This document shows positions 7,620 to 7,762 of a DNA stretch of 7,762 nt, in pieces. The stretch's first letter is position 1; each line of letters begins with the position of its first letter. A model generated the notes under the pieces. The model saw only the letters and a program-made list of their open reading frames with translations. It was not told the origin of the DNA and searched no databases. The translations under genes were made by a program, and so were the position numbers. The stretch comes from Acidobacteriaceae bacterium (GTDB taxonomy: Bacteria; Acidobacteriota; Terriglobia; Terriglobales; Acidobacteriaceae). The stretch is taken from the NCBI GenBank assembly GCA_030039895.1, contig JASHUR010000123.1, forward strand, positions 1-7,762. The letters are read 5' to 3'.

Positions 7620-7637
7620 GGCCGGGTAACGTCAGAG

Positions 7638-7670
7638 ATTATCCGTGGAAGCGTGAGAAACGCGGGTCAA
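7638..7670 (-). promoter_or_regulatory. Candidate promoter of the secreted-protein gene (weak)
   Basis: On the - strand TTGACC (7665-7670) precedes GATAAT (7638-7643). Both resemble sigma-70 hexamers, but the 21-base spacer is longer than the usual 16-18, so they may not form one promoter. The GATAAT box, about 58 bases before the ATG, is the better half and could work with a poorer -35 element. Confidence 0.25.
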
Positions 7671-7762
7671 CAAATGATGAATTCTTCGAGCATGTTTCAT
7701 GGCCGCCCGGCTTTGGATTCAGGCAGCGGTTCGCTACGGGAAAAACACCAGGGCCTGTCCGT
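7671..7762. other. Upstream non-coding segment at the window edge
   Basis: I see no coding frame with a credible start, no RNA gene and no strong repeat. A short CATG-TTT-CATG palindrome lies at 7691-7701. The segment is probably part of the intergenic region upstream of the secreted-protein gene. Confidence 0.4.

Noticed and set aside
7691..7701. CATG-TTT-CATG palindrome as a possible operator
   Set aside because: The arms are only 4 bp, too short to support a binding-site claim without a second copy or conservation.

Overview
The window is GC-rich bacterial DNA with three long genes. Two lie on the + strand and one on the - strand, converging on a shared terminator-like hairpin. Two features suggest a soil-type Acidobacteriota (Terriglobia-like): the architecture of the 7TM/SpoIIE-type phosphatase, and a secreted protein built of Ig-like repeats with the 'YGT...LDATA...PGTF.Y.PAAGTVL' pattern. 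This assignment rests on remembered family patterns, not on a search.

Layout. (1) Positions 2-1957 (+) hold almost all of a bacterial glycogen debranching enzyme (amylo-alpha-1,6-glucosidase, GH133 type); only its extreme N-terminus is cut off by the window edge. (2) After 72 bases, positions 2030-3979 (+) encode a membrane signalling protein: signal peptide, periplasmic jelly-roll (sugar-binding-like) domain, seven transmembrane helices and a cytoplasmic PP2C/SpoIIE-type Ser/Thr phosphatase. It probably starts at a TTG preceded by a good Shine-Dalgarno. (3) Positions 3980-4172 are intergenic and contain a perfect 10-bp stem hairpin that can serve both converging genes. (4) Positions 4173-7580 (-) encode a 1135-residue secreted protein: signal peptide, a roughly 480-residue N-terminal region that looks like a beta-propeller, two InlB-like repeats, one Ig-like domain, and five tandem Ig-like repeats at the C-terminus. 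(5) Positions 7581-7762 are the leader and probable promoter region of that gene, with a 12-bp tandem duplication directly abutting its ribosome binding site.

How they may work together. The debranching enzyme acts on glycogen or other alpha-glucans in the cytoplasm. The phosphatase downstream on the same strand carries an external domain of a fold common in carbohydrate-active proteins, so a link between extracytoplasmic sugar sensing and storage-glucan use is possible but unproven. The secreted repeat protein is convergent and so is an independent transcription unit, probably with a cell-surface or matrix role. I saw no RNA genes, CRISPR arrays, insertion sequences or defence systems. I did not find a clearly new system; the most unusual items are the domain combination of the phosphatase and the higher-order repeat organisation of the secreted protein.
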